In this document: positions 45,369 through 54,014 of the stretch, piece after piece | How the letters are laid out: the number at the start of each line of letters is the position of its first letter | Position numbering within the stretch: the stretch's first letter is position 1 | From: Mesorhizobium sp. NZP2298 | GTDB taxonomy: Bacteria > Pseudomonadota > Alphaproteobacteria > Rhizobiales > Rhizobiaceae | Length of the DNA: 64,000 nucleotides | Direction of reading: 5' to 3' | Assembly: GCF_013170825.1 (NCBI RefSeq) | Contig: NZ_CP033365.1 | Coordinates: 2,926,001 to 2,990,000, forward strand | Position numbers and translations under genes: made by a program | The notes under the pieces: model-generated | Database searches by the model: none | Told to the model about the DNA's origin: nothing | Seen by the model: only the letters and a program-made list of their open reading frames with translations

Positions 45369-45923
45369 TCAAATCGTGTCACGCCTTCGGCGCCAGGCGA
45401 TTTCACGATAAGGTGCCTCGGGACTGACACCCACTTCACGGGCCAACGTTGACCAGTGTCCCCTGGCCGGAAGGCTCCCATGCCAGGACACCCACGCATC
45501 GAGGCGGGCCGCGACTGTCTTGAAGGACAAGATCTCCGACTGCAGTCGCGCCTGCTGGACCTCGTGGGCGAGATGGCGCGCCCACGCGCTCGCCAGCTCC
45601 GTGTCTTCCTCGATCCGGGTGAGCAGGCCGGCGCGCGGAATGGCCCAGGTCACGGCAGCAACCTCCGTTCGGGCCGCGCAATGGTAAGAGGCTGAATACA
45701 ACGAGGCTTCGGCCAGGATAGAATTTGGACCCGCACGTTGAAGGATCAGGGCCGTCCCATTGTCCTGATGCCTGACCAGATGAACGACGCCCGAACGCAC
45801 GACGTGAATGAACCGGACGGGATCACCCAGATGAAACACCGGTGCTCCCGCCGCGAACTCGATCTCGCGGCCTTCCAGACGGTCGAGCAAGGCAATTAGC
45901 GGGGGCGACATGATTTCTATCAT
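45369..45923 (-). CDS. Crp/Fnr family transcriptional regulator
   Basis: A 184-residue regulator with an N-terminal cyclic-nucleotide-binding fold (FAAGAPVFHLGDPVRFIHVV) and a C-terminal Crp-type helix-turn-helix (about residues 145-180, LAREVGVSPEAPYREIAWRR). It lacks the N-terminal cysteines for an Fe-S cluster, so it is not a classical FNR; one cysteine is in SYHCAARTE. The start at 45923 is the likeliest. It lies between the Cys-repeat gene and the divergent His/Met-rich gene. It may read the FNR-type boxes nearby, but this is inference. Confidence 0.88.
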   Translation of the reverse strand: MIEIMSPPLIALLDRLEGREIEFAAGAPVFHLGDPVRFIHVVRSGVVHLVRHQDNGTALILQRAGPNSILAEASLYSASYHCAARTEVAAVTWAIPRAGLLTRIEEDTELASAWARHLAHEVQQARLQSEILSFKTVAARLDAWVSWHGSLPARGHWSTLAREVGVSPEAPYREIAWRRRRDTI

Positions 45924-45975
45924 GTAGCGTTGCTTGAGGCTGTGGCAAGCATGGCTGGTCAACGGAGCAATTGCC

Positions 45976-46548
45976 ATGATACGCGCCCTCGCAGTCGCCG
46001 CCTGCCTGGTTTCTTCCGCAGCCTGTGCCCAGCAAGCCCAGTCAGGCGGAATGGACCATAAGATGCATATGCGGATGATGAGCGGGCAAGCCACGGGCGC
46101 CGAGGTTCCGACGGAGCCCGGCCAAGGTGCGTTCGCGGCGATCCAGGAGATCGTGGCGATCCTTGAGGCTGATCCTCACACGGATTGGTCCAAAGTGGAC
46201 ATCGACGCCCTGCGCGCGCATCTCGTCGACATGAACGCGGTTACTTTGGCCGCCGATGTGAAGAGCGAGCCGGTCGCGGGCGGAACCCGCTTCCTGGTCA
46301 CGGGTTCGGGAGCCGTTCGGGATTCCGTGCGCCGGATGGTGAAGGCCCATGCGGCGACGATGAACGGGGTGGACGGTTGGCGTTTCGACGCTTCCGATAT
46401 CGACGGCGGCGCATCCCTGACCGTGTGGCCCCCGGCGGCGGATGCCGCCAAACTGCGCGGCCTCGGGTTCTTCGGGCTCATGGCTCAGGGGATGCACCAT
46501 CAGCACCACCACATGATGATCGCGCGAGGCGAAGACCCTCATCTCTGA
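45976..46548 (+). CDS. Exported His/Met-rich protein, unknown
   Basis: A 190-residue protein with an N-terminal signal peptide (IRALAVAACLVSSAACAQQ, residues 2-20). Just after it is GGMDHKMHMRMM, and at the C-terminus GMHHQHHHMMIARGED. These His/Met clusters suggest copper or other soft-metal binding in the periplasm. The middle (EIVAILEADPHTDW...WRFDASDIDGG) is regular and likely folded. It starts with GGAG eight bases upstream, divergent from the Crp-type gene by 52 bp. Function unknown. Confidence 0.82.
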   Translation: MIRALAVAACLVSSAACAQQAQSGGMDHKMHMRMMSGQATGAEVPTEPGQGAFAAIQEIVAILEADPHTDWSKVDIDALRAHLVDMNAVTLAADVKSEPVAGGTRFLVTGSGAVRDSVRRMVKAHAATMNGVDGWRFDASDIDGGASLTVWPPAADAAKLRGLGFFGLMAQGMHHQHHHMMIARGEDPHL

Positions 46549-46620
46549 AACGGGAGCTGGAGAATTCTTCACCTGAATATTTTCGCGTGATCCAGGTCAT
46601 AATCCGGCCCTCCGACACCT

Positions 46621-49600
46621 TCACGTGCGCAGCACCCGGTAGATCGCGGGGATGACCAGCACCGTCAGCAGCGTCGAGGAGGCGAGGCCGAACAGCAGCG
46701 AGATCGCCAGGCCCTGGAAGATCGGATCGGTCAGGATCACCGCGGCGCCGATCATGGCGGCAAGTGCGGTGAGCAGGATCGGCTTGAACCGGATCGCGCC
46801 GGCCTCGATCAGAACCTCGCTCAACGGCCTGTCGGGCGAGGCGGCGTGACGTATGAAGTCGACCAGCAGGATCGAATTGCGCACGATGATGCCGGCCAGC
46901 GCGATGAAGCCGATCATCGAGGTGGCGGTGAACGGCGCTCCGAACAGCCAGTGTCCGCCGAGGATGCCGATGAAGGTCAGCGGGATCGGCGTCAGGATCA
47001 CCAGCGGCACCTTGAACGAGCCGAACTGGGCGACGACCAGGATGTAGATGCCGAGCAGGGCGACGCCGAAGGCCGCCCCCATATCGCGGAAGGTCACCCA
47101 GGTGACTTCCCATTCGCCGTCCCACAGAAGCGTCGGCCGGCTTTCATCCTCCGGCTGGCCATGCAGCGAGATCGCGGGCTTTTGCAGTCCGGTCCAGTCC
47201 TGCGCGTCGATGGCCTTGCTGACGGCGAGCATGCCGTAAAGTGGCGCCTCGAAGCTGCCGGCAAGCTCGGCCGTCACCATTTCGGCGGCGCGGCCATTGT
47301 GCCTGAACACCGGGAATGAGGCGCGCTCCGGCGTCACCCGCACAACATCTCCGAGTTCGACCACGCCGCGGTCGCCGGGCAGGACGTTGGTCGGAATGGG
47401 CGTGGTCAGGAAGCGCTCGTCGAGCGTCCTTTCGCCCTTCGGCCGCTCGATGCGGATCGGGATCGGCTGGCGGCCACCGCCGCGATGCGAATAGCCGACG
47501 GTCTTGCCGCCATTGAGGATGGCGAGCGTGTCGAAGACGTCGCTTTCCTCGACATGGAAGAACTCCGCATCGTCGGTGGAAATCGTGGCGCGCAGCCGGC
47601 GTGCCGGCTGTCCCCAGGAATTGTCGACGTCGACGATGAAGGGCACGGAGCGGAACGCCGTCTCGATCTTTTCGGCGACCTTGCGGCGCGTCTCGCCGTC
47701 GGGTCCGTAGACCTCCGCCAGCAGCGTTGCCATCACGGGCGGACCGGGCGGCGGCTCGACCACCTTCAGGCTGGTGCCTTGCGGCACCGGGATCGTGGCG
47801 ATGCGCTGGCGCACGTCGAGCGCGATCTCGTGGCTGGACCGGGTACGGTTCGCTTTCGGCAGCAGGTTGAGCGCCACGTCTCCCTGCTGCGGCTCGGTGC
47901 GCAGGACGGCATGGCGCACGAGGCCGTTGAAATTGAAGGGCGCCGCCGTCGCGGCATGTGTCTGGACCGATCGAACCTCCTTCAGCTCGAGAACCCTGGC
48001 GGCGACGGCCTGTGCAACCGCATCGGTCGCCTCGACGGAAGACCCTTCCGGCAGGTCGATGGTGACCGACAATTCGGACTTGTTGTCGAAGGGCAGGAGC
48101 TTGACCGTGACGTGCTCGGTGTAGAACAGCGCGAGCGAGCCGAGCGTCAGCAGACCGACCGCGAGCAGGAAGGCCCAGCTCGCCTTCTTCGAGGCCAGGA
48201 TAGGCCGGGCGACGGCTGTGTAGGCGCGGCCGAGCGGACCGCCATTGCCATGGTCCCCATGGGCATGCACCGGCGCGCGCCCGGCGAGTTTGAGCATCAG
48301 CCACGGCGTCACCATCACCGCGACGAAGAAGGAGAAGATCATCGCCGCCGAGGCGTTGGCCGGGATCGGGCTCATATAGGGGCCCATCATTCCCGAGACG
48401 AACAGCATCGGCAGCAGTGCGGCGACCACGGTCAAGGTGGCGACGATGGTCGGGTTGCCGACTTCGGCCACCGCCTCGATCGCCGCCTGCCGGCGGTCGC
48501 GCCCGCCGCCCATGGCCCAGTGGCGCGAGATGTTCTCGATCACCACGATAGCATCGTCGACGAGGATGCCGATGGAAAAGATCAGCGCGAACAGCGAGAC
48601 GCGGTTCAGCGTGTAGCCCATGACGCGCGAGGCAAACAGCGTGAGCAGGATGGTCACCGGAATGACGACGGCCACGACCATGGCTTCGCGGCGGCCGATG
48701 GCGACCCAGACCAGCAGGATGATCGAGATCGTCGCCAGGCCGAGATGATAAAGAAGCTCGTTGGCCTTGTCGTTGGCGGTCTCGCCGTAGTTGCGCGTCA
48801 CGTCGATCGCGATATCGCCCGGGATCAGCTCGCCCTGGAGCAGGGTGACCCGGTGCAGGATGGCGTCGGCGACCGCGACCGCGTTCGATCCGGCGCGCTT
48901 GGCGATGGCGAGCGTGACCGACGGCACGCGCTCCACGCCGGCGCCAGCCCTGGTGACCGTGGACACCAGCGCATCACCGGTGTCGGTGGCGAAGGCGACG
49001 TCGGCGACGTCGCGAACATAGACGGGGCGGTTGTCGCGCGAGGTCAGGAGCAGGTTGCCGATCTGGTCCGGCGAGGCCAGCGTTTCGCCGGCGACGATGT
49101 CGATCTGCTCGCCCCGGTCGCGCACGCGTCCGGCCGGAAAGGCCTTGTTGGCGCCTGACACCTTGGCGGCGAGCTGCTGCAAGGTGACGCCGTAAAGGGC
49201 GAGCTTTTCCGGGTTCGGATCGACGCGGATGATCTCTCCGGTGTCGCCGACCAGGTAGGTCAGGCCGACATTGTCGATCTTGGCGATCTCGGTGCGCAGT
49301 TCGCGCGCGATGCGGGTCAGGTCGTTCGGCGTCATGCGCGCGGCCGCTTCCGGCTTCGGCGACAGTGTCAGCGTGACGATCGCGACGTCGTCGATGCCGC
49401 GGCCGACGATCAGCGGCTCGGGCACGCCGACGGGAATGCGATCCATGTTGGCGCGCACCTTGTCGTGGACGCGCAGCACGGCGGCGTCCGACGAGGTGCC
49501 GACGACGAAGCGGGCGGTGACCATCACCTGGTCGTCGCGCGTCTGCGAATAGACATGCTCGACGCCGTCGATGCCCTTGACGATCGTCTCCAGCGGCTCG

Positions 49601-49818
49601 GTGATGAGCTTGACGGCATCGTCGGCCTTCAGCCCGTCGGCGCTCACGAAGATGTCGACCATCGGCACCGAGATCTGCGGTTCCTCCTCGCGCGGCAGCG
49701 TGAGCAGCGCCACCAGCCCGAAGACGAAGGCGGCGGCCAGGAACAGCGGCGTCAGCGGCGAAGCGATGAAAGCCCGCGTCAGCGCGCCGGCGATACCGAG
49801 CGAGGCAGGACCCTTCAT
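46621..49818 (-). CDS. RND efflux transporter permease subunit (AcrB family)
   Basis: A 1065-residue inner-membrane RND pump with 12 spans. The proton-relay acid pair is in the TM4 sequence GILVDDAIVVIENISRHWA; the N-terminal PREEEPQISVPMVDIFVSADG and the two large periplasmic loops are typical. It is of the subgroup with the periplasmic segment VYSQTRDDQVMVTARF rather than the CusA metal type. It is downstream of adaptor, DUF2892 and SQR genes under a BigR-like repressor. Exported substrate unknown. Confidence 0.95.
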   Translation of the reverse strand: MKGPASLGIAGALTRAFIASPLTPLFLAAAFVFGLVALLTLPREEEPQISVPMVDIFVSADGLKADDAVKLITEPLETIVKGIDGVEHVYSQTRDDQVMVTARFVVGTSSDAAVLRVHDKVRANMDRIPVGVPEPLIVGRGIDDVAIVTLTLSPKPEAAARMTPNDLTRIARELRTEIAKIDNVGLTYLVGDTGEIIRVDPNPEKLALYGVTLQQLAAKVSGANKAFPAGRVRDRGEQIDIVAGETLASPDQIGNLLLTSRDNRPVYVRDVADVAFATDTGDALVSTVTRAGAGVERVPSVTLAIAKRAGSNAVAVADAILHRVTLLQGELIPGDIAIDVTRNYGETANDKANELLYHLGLATISIILLVWVAIGRREAMVVAVVIPVTILLTLFASRVMGYTLNRVSLFALIFSIGILVDDAIVVIENISRHWAMGGGRDRRQAAIEAVAEVGNPTIVATLTVVAALLPMLFVSGMMGPYMSPIPANASAAMIFSFFVAVMVTPWLMLKLAGRAPVHAHGDHGNGGPLGRAYTAVARPILASKKASWAFLLAVGLLTLGSLALFYTEHVTVKLLPFDNKSELSVTIDLPEGSSVEATDAVAQAVAARVLELKEVRSVQTHAATAAPFNFNGLVRHAVLRTEPQQGDVALNLLPKANRTRSSHEIALDVRQRIATIPVPQGTSLKVVEPPPGPPVMATLLAEVYGPDGETRRKVAEKIETAFRSVPFIVDVDNSWGQPARRLRATISTDDAEFFHVEESDVFDTLAILNGGKTVGYSHRGGGRQPIPIRIERPKGERTLDERFLTTPIPTNVLPGDRGVVELGDVVRVTPERASFPVFRHNGRAAEMVTAELAGSFEAPLYGMLAVSKAIDAQDWTGLQKPAISLHGQPEDESRPTLLWDGEWEVTWVTFRDMGAAFGVALLGIYILVVAQFGSFKVPLVILTPIPLTFIGILGGHWLFGAPFTATSMIGFIALAGIIVRNSILLVDFIRHAASPDRPLSEVLIEAGAIRFKPILLTALAAMIGAAVILTDPIFQGLAISLLFGLASSTLLTVLVIPAIYRVLRT

Positions 49819-50777
49819 GGCGCGATCACGACATCGCCGGCCGCGAGGCCTGTCAGGATCTCGACATAGTCGCCGTCGGCGCGCTTGGTCCGCTCGCCGG
49901 TGACCACCGCCCGTTCGGCCTGTGTGCCGCCGACGGTGACGCGGACGAAATCGATGCCCGAGCGGGTTGCGATCGCCGACGCCGGCACCAGCAACGCGGA
50001 GCGCTCGGCGACCGGCAGCTCGACCAGGACTCGGGCATCGATGAAATTGGTATCGAGATTGTCGACCTCGACGTCGGCGATGACGCGGCCGTTGTCGATC
50101 TGCGGATAGATCTTGGCGAGGCGGCCGGTGGCTCCCTTGCCGCCGGCATTGATGCGGATGGCGGCTCCCTCTCTCAGCGACGCAGCGTAACGCTCCGGAA
50201 CGGCCAGCCGCAGGAACACGCCGCCACCACCGATGGTGGCGACCACTTCACCGGCCATGATGACGGCGCCGCGCGTCACCGGAACGGTCAGCACGCGACC
50301 GTCGCCGGGAGCAAAGACATCGCCTTCGGCGCCCTGCTGCACGATGACCGAACGCTGGGCCTCGGTCGCGGCAAGCTGGTTGCGCGCGACGTCGACCTCG
50401 GTGCGCAACTGGTCAAGACGCTGCGCGGTCATGACACCCTTGTCGACCAGCGTCTGGCCGCGGGTGAGTTCTGATTGCGCGGTGTCCAGCTGTGCCTGCA
50501 GCGCGCGCAACTGGGCGTCCAGCGCCGCGACCTGGAAGGCGATCTTGTCGTCCTGGACGGTGGCGATCTTCTGCCCAGCCTTGACCAGTTCACCCTCGGT
50601 GACGGCCAGGTCGACGATGAGGCCGCCGATGCGGGCGCGCGCCGGAACGGTGTCGCGCGCCTCGACACGGCCATAGACCGCTTTCCATTCGGTCACCGTC
50701 GTCGGCGCCAGCGTCAGCGTGCCGGCAAACACTGGAGAGGTTGCCAGCAACGCGGCGACCAAGAGGGGCATGCGCAT
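49815..50777 (-). CDS. RND efflux periplasmic adaptor subunit
   Basis: A 320-residue membrane-fusion protein with a signal peptide (RMPLLVAALLATSPVFAG). Its parts are lipoyl halves (ARIGGLIVDLAVTEGELVKAGQ and GDGRVLTVPVTRGAVIMAGE), a coiled hairpin (about 85-145) and a C-terminal barrel. The start at 50777 has AAGGA eight bases upstream; ATGs at 50786 and 50801 lie farther upstream and overlap the DUF2892 stop. Its stop overlaps the RND start by four bases. Confidence 0.9.
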   Translation of the reverse strand: MRMPLLVAALLATSPVFAGTLTLAPTTVTEWKAVYGRVEARDTVPARARIGGLIVDLAVTEGELVKAGQKIATVQDDKIAFQVAALDAQLRALQAQLDTAQSELTRGQTLVDKGVMTAQRLDQLRTEVDVARNQLAATEAQRSVIVQQGAEGDVFAPGDGRVLTVPVTRGAVIMAGEVVATIGGGGVFLRLAVPERYAASLREGAAIRINAGGKGATGRLAKIYPQIDNGRVIADVEVDNLDTNFIDARVLVELPVAERSALLVPASAIATRSGIDFVRVTVGGTQAERAVVTGERTKRADGDYVEILTGLAAGDVVIAP

Positions 50778-50788
50778 GCGGGTCATCC

Positions 50789-50989
50789 TTAGAATGCGCA
50801 TCCCGGCTTGACGCCGAGCTTGCGGAAGACCATCGCCGCCGGACAGAAGCCGGTGAACGCCGATTGCAGCATGTTCAAGCCGACGAAGACCGTCAGCCAG
50901 ACAAACAGCGGCGAGACAAAGGCGGTAAGCACCACCGACAAAAGCACCATGGTGCCGGCGAAGGCGAGAACGGAACGGTCGAGGGACAT
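50789..50989 (-). CDS. DUF2892 (YgaP-type) membrane protein
   Basis: A 66-residue two-span inner-membrane protein, with PLFVWLTVFVGLNMLQSAFTGFCPA in the centre and a C-terminal GVKPGC. DUF2892 domains occur next to rhodanese and in BigR-regulated sulfur operons. The start at 50989 has GGAG six bases upstream; other ATGs are further up. The conserved Cys in FTGFCP and the final Cys could handle persulfide. The adaptor gene follows at once. Confidence 0.88.
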   Translation of the reverse strand: MSLDRSVLAFAGTMVLLSVVLTAFVSPLFVWLTVFVGLNMLQSAFTGFCPAAMVFRKLGVKPGCAF

Positions 50990-51005
50990 CGTCATCTCCA
51001 TTTGT

Positions 51006-51030
51006 ATATGATCATATTTAGATATATGAA
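51006..51030 (-). promoter_or_regulatory. AT-rich palindromic promoter region of DUF2892/RND unit
   Basis: ATATGATCATAT (51006-51017) is a perfect palindrome next to AT-rich TTTAGATATATGAA. The minus strand reads AAATATGATCAT, close to TTAATATGATAAT before the BigR-like gene at 52655. This is a candidate shared repressor site. Confidence 0.5.
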
Positions 51031-51143
51031 TGTTATCGTTGACTGCAAGGGGTGGCGCCGACTTTGCCGCCGGCGGTCGCGGGCCTTCGATTGGGCCGCC
51101 AGCCCCCGTCCGCCCGAGGGCCAGCCGCGGTGGCTTGCCCCGG

Positions 51144-52451
51144 TCAGGCAACCGGTACATCCGGCGCCGCCTCGACCTTGACCTGCTTGAGCTTGTCGAT
51201 GCCCAATGCCTGCAGTGCGAGGCGCTCGTAGAAGGGCTCGGACTTGCCGGTCCTGATCTTGTGCAGGAAATACTTCTCGAAGCCGACCTTGGCGGTGTGC
51301 ACCCATTTGCCGGAGGACGACCAGTTGACGTTGCGCGGCGGGATCTGCGGCTGCGCCACGAAGGCGACGCCGGAATCGCCGAAATCGGCGAGGCAGACCG
51401 CATTCCACGTGCCCTGGGCATCGGGCTCCTCGCCCTTCACCAGCCGGCCGATGTTGCGCGCCGTCGCCGTGACCATGGATTCGATCATGAAGCCGGTCTT
51501 GGGCACGCCCACCGGAACCGGTGTCTTGCCGATCGGCGGGATGGCGACGCAGACGCCGACCGCGAATATTTCGGGGAAGGCCGGGTTGCGCTGGTGCTTG
51601 TCGACGACGATGAAGCCGCGCGGATTGGTGAGCCCCTCGATGCCGAGCACCGCCGCCACGCCACGGAAGGCCGGCAGCATCATCGCAAAGGCGTGCGGCA
51701 ATTCATGCGCCTGCCTGACCGACCCATCGTCGGCGATTTCCTGGACGAACATCTTGCCCGGCTCGACCTTGTCGACCCTGGCGTTGCAGATCCACTTGAT
51801 GTGATGCTGGCGCATCTCGCTCTCGAGCAGGCCCTTGGTGTCGCCGACGCCGTCGAGGCCGAGATGGCCGATATAGGGTTCCGAGGTGACGAAGGTCATG
51901 GGCACGCGGTCGCGCACCCTGGCGTCGCGCAACGCCTTGTCGAGGATGAAGGTGAATTCGTAGGCCGGTCCGAAGCAGGACGCGCCCTGGACCGCGCCGA
52001 TGACGACCGGACCCGGCTTGGCGACGAGCGCGTCGAAGGCCGTCTTGGCCTTGAGGGCGTGATCGATGTGGCAGACCGACTGGGTGTTGTGCTCCGGCCC
52101 GAGGCCCTCGATCTCGTCGAAAGCGAGTTCGGGGCCGGTGGCGATCACCAGATAGTCATAGGAGACGGATGAGCCGTCGTTGAGTTCCACCGTGCGTTCG
52201 GCCGGGTGGACGCGCTTGGCTCCTTGCGGATGAAAACCGATGTTGCGCCGAGCGAGCACCGGAGCAAGGTCGATCTCGACCGCCTGCCTGTCGCGCCAGC
52301 CCACGGCGACCCAAGGGTTGGATGGCACGAATGAATAGTGGCTGCCATTGTTGATTACGGAGACCTTGTGTTCCCCGGCCAGTTCGTCGCGAAGCTCATA
52401 GGCCATGATGGTGCCCCCCAGTCCGGCACCAAGGACGACAACATGCGCCAT
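51144..52451 (-). CDS. sqr: Sulfide:quinone oxidoreductase-like flavoprotein
   Basis: A 435-residue FAD-dependent oxidoreductase of the SQR family, oxidising sulfide to persulfide and passing electrons to quinone at the membrane. FAD motif VVVLGAGLGGTIMAYEL is at the N-terminus. Three cysteines fit the SQR set: C127 (SVCHID), C159 (GASCFGPAYEF) and C301 (VGVCVAIPP). The start at 52451 has a strong GGAGG. It is divergent from a BigR/SqrR-type repressor. An FNR/FixK box lies in the gap. Confidence 0.88.
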   Translation of the reverse strand: MAHVVVLGAGLGGTIMAYELRDELAGEHKVSVINNGSHYSFVPSNPWVAVGWRDRQAVEIDLAPVLARRNIGFHPQGAKRVHPAERTVELNDGSSVSYDYLVIATGPELAFDEIEGLGPEHNTQSVCHIDHALKAKTAFDALVAKPGPVVIGAVQGASCFGPAYEFTFILDKALRDARVRDRVPMTFVTSEPYIGHLGLDGVGDTKGLLESEMRQHHIKWICNARVDKVEPGKMFVQEIADDGSVRQAHELPHAFAMMLPAFRGVAAVLGIEGLTNPRGFIVVDKHQRNPAFPEIFAVGVCVAIPPIGKTPVPVGVPKTGFMIESMVTATARNIGRLVKGEEPDAQGTWNAVCLADFGDSGVAFVAQPQIPPRNVNWSSSGKWVHTAKVGFEKYFLHKIRTGKSEPFYERLALQALGIDKLKQVKVEAAPDVPVA

Positions 52452-52556
52452 GCTCTTTCCTCCTTCGCGGCGCGGCCTTTGGCGCAACGCCGACATTGCG
52501 ATTCCCGCGTAGGGAGCGGCATTGGCTGATCCTGCGCCATTATGGCCGGCCGCGAC

Positions 52557-52570
52557 TTGATGCGGATCAA
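52557..52570. promoter_or_regulatory. Perfect FNR/FixK box between SQR and BigR-like genes
   Basis: TTGATGCGGATCAA, exact TTGAT-N4-ATCAA. Its centre is about 112 bp before both the SQR and BigR-like start codons, so it could serve either direction. Confidence 0.65.
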
Positions 52571-52655
52571 ACGAGCGCGCTGGCGTGAATCTCCAGCGTA
52601 TCGATCCATCGGCTTGACAGGCGCCGGCGTCAGGCTAATATTATTTGTAACTCTT

Positions 52656-52674
52656 AATATGATAATGTGTTCAT
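52656..52674 (+). promoter_or_regulatory. Candidate BigR-type operator
   Basis: TTAATATGATAATGTGTTCA is AT-rich and shares AATATGAT with the region before the DUF2892 gene at 51006-51020. It lies directly before the BigR-like start at 52675. Confidence 0.45.
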
Positions 52675-53010
52675 ATGCGCAACATAAAAATAGCCGAACT
52701 GGACAAGCGAGCGCGCGAAGCGTCCGAACTGCTCGCCGCGATGGCAAATGAAAAACGGCTGATGATCCTGTGCCATCTGCTGGACGGCGAGACGAGTGTG
52801 AACGAACTGGCCGAACTGGTTGCGATGAACCAGTCGGCGCTGTCGCAGCAACTTTCAAAGTTGCGCGCGCTCAAGCTCGTGGACACGAGGCGCGACGCCC
52901 AGCAGGTCTACTACCGGTTGGCTTCGGTTGAGGTCGAGCGAATCCTGCAGACGCTCTACGGCATCTATTGCGATCCGCGGACAAGGATCGCCAAGATCGG
53001 CAGCCGGTAG
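52675..53010 (+). CDS. bigR: BigR/SqrR-type ArsR repressor (persulfide sensor)
   Basis: A 111-residue ArsR-type repressor. Cysteines C33 (RLMILCHLL) and C99 (LYGIYCDPR) sit where the two sensor cysteines of BigR and SqrR are, which form a disulfide or polysulfide link on reaction with sulfide-derived species. Its helix-turn-helix is NELAELVAMNQSALSQQLSKL. It is divergent from SQR. This placement supports control of SQR and the DUF2892/RND genes downstream. Confidence 0.88.
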   Translation: MRNIKIAELDKRAREASELLAAMANEKRLMILCHLLDGETSVNELAELVAMNQSALSQQLSKLRALKLVDTRRDAQQVYYRLASVEVERILQTLYGIYCDPRTRIAKIGSR

Positions 53011-53036
53011 GCTACCGATCGGCAGCAGGAACCGCC

Positions 53037-53921
53037 TTATGCCGCTTGCTCGGCTTCACTGCCGATCCCGTTCAGCACATCGATCGCCTCGCGCGGCAGG
53101 TCGAGTTCGGCCGCCGCCAGGTTCTCGCGGAGATGGCCGACCGAGGAGGTGCCGGGGATGAGCAGGATGTTGGGCGAGCGCTGCAACAGCCAGGCGAGCG
53201 CCACCTGCATGGGGGTCGCGCCAAGTTTGCGGGCGACATTGGCCAGCGTGTCCGACTGCAGCGGCGTGAAGCCGCCGAGCGGGAAGAAGGGCACATAGGC
53301 GATGCCGTCGGCGGCCAGCTCGTCGATCAGCGCGTCATCCTCGCGATGCGCGATGTTGTACTGGTTCTGCACGCAGACGATATCGGCGATGCCGCGCCCC
53401 TGAGCGATCTGGGCGCGGGTGACATTGCTCATGCCGATATGGCGCACCAGGCCCTGGCGCTGCAATTCGGCGAGCGTGTTCAATTGCGGCTCCAGCGATC
53501 CTTCGGCGGGGCCGTGGATGCCATGCATGGAGCGCAGGTTCACCACCTCGATCACGTCCAGGCCAAGATTGCGCAGATTGTCATGCACGGCCTGCGTCAG
53601 CTCCGGCGGCGACATTGCGGGGAGCCACGATGCATCGGCGCCGCGCCGGGCACTGATCTTGGTGACGATGGTGAGGTTGGCGGGGTAGGGGTGCAGCGCC
53701 TCACGGATGATCTGGTTGGTGACATGCGGGCCATAGAAATCCGATGTGTCGATATGGTCGACGCCGCTGGCGATCGCCTCGCGCAGCACGGCGAGGGCGC
53801 CATCGTGGTCTTTCGGCGGACCGAAGACGCCCGGTCCCGCCAGTTGCATGGCGCCGTAGCCGAGGCGCTTCACGGTGCGGCCGCCGAGTTTGAAGGTTCC
53901 GGCCTTGCTGATGTCTGTCAT
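53037..53921 (-). CDS. Aldo/keto reductase
   Basis: A 294-residue NADPH-dependent aldo/keto reductase with a TIM barrel. It has YGAMQLAGPGVFGPPKD at the start and HIDTSDFYGPHVTNQII with the catalytic D/Y region. The C-terminal AWLLQRSPNILLIPGTSSVGH binds cofactor. The start at 53921 has GGAG upstream. It is divergent from the LysR gene at 54015, its likely regulator. Substrate unknown. Confidence 0.94.
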   Translation of the reverse strand: MTDISKAGTFKLGGRTVKRLGYGAMQLAGPGVFGPPKDHDGALAVLREAIASGVDHIDTSDFYGPHVTNQIIREALHPYPANLTIVTKISARRGADASWLPAMSPPELTQAVHDNLRNLGLDVIEVVNLRSMHGIHGPAEGSLEPQLNTLAELQRQGLVRHIGMSNVTRAQIAQGRGIADIVCVQNQYNIAHREDDALIDELAADGIAYVPFFPLGGFTPLQSDTLANVARKLGATPMQVALAWLLQRSPNILLIPGTSSVGHLRENLAAAELDLPREAIDVLNGIGSEAEQAA

Positions 53922-54014
53922 TGTCTCATCTCCTTTGGATCGGCCCAATGTAGACAAAGCGCGCCTGCACGATAATATGGTGCAATCGGCACACCCTGTG
54001 CGGAAAGGCGAACA

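Noticed and set aside
46588..46599. FNR-like TGATCCAGGTCA between two convergent genes
   Set aside because: It is not before any gene start and lacks the outer TT/AA bases, so it is probably chance.
47485..49158. A 557-residue open frame on the plus strand inside the RND gene
   Set aside because: It is the antisense shadow of the GC-rich RND coding sequence, with His/Arg/Asp-rich low-complexity content and no family likeness.
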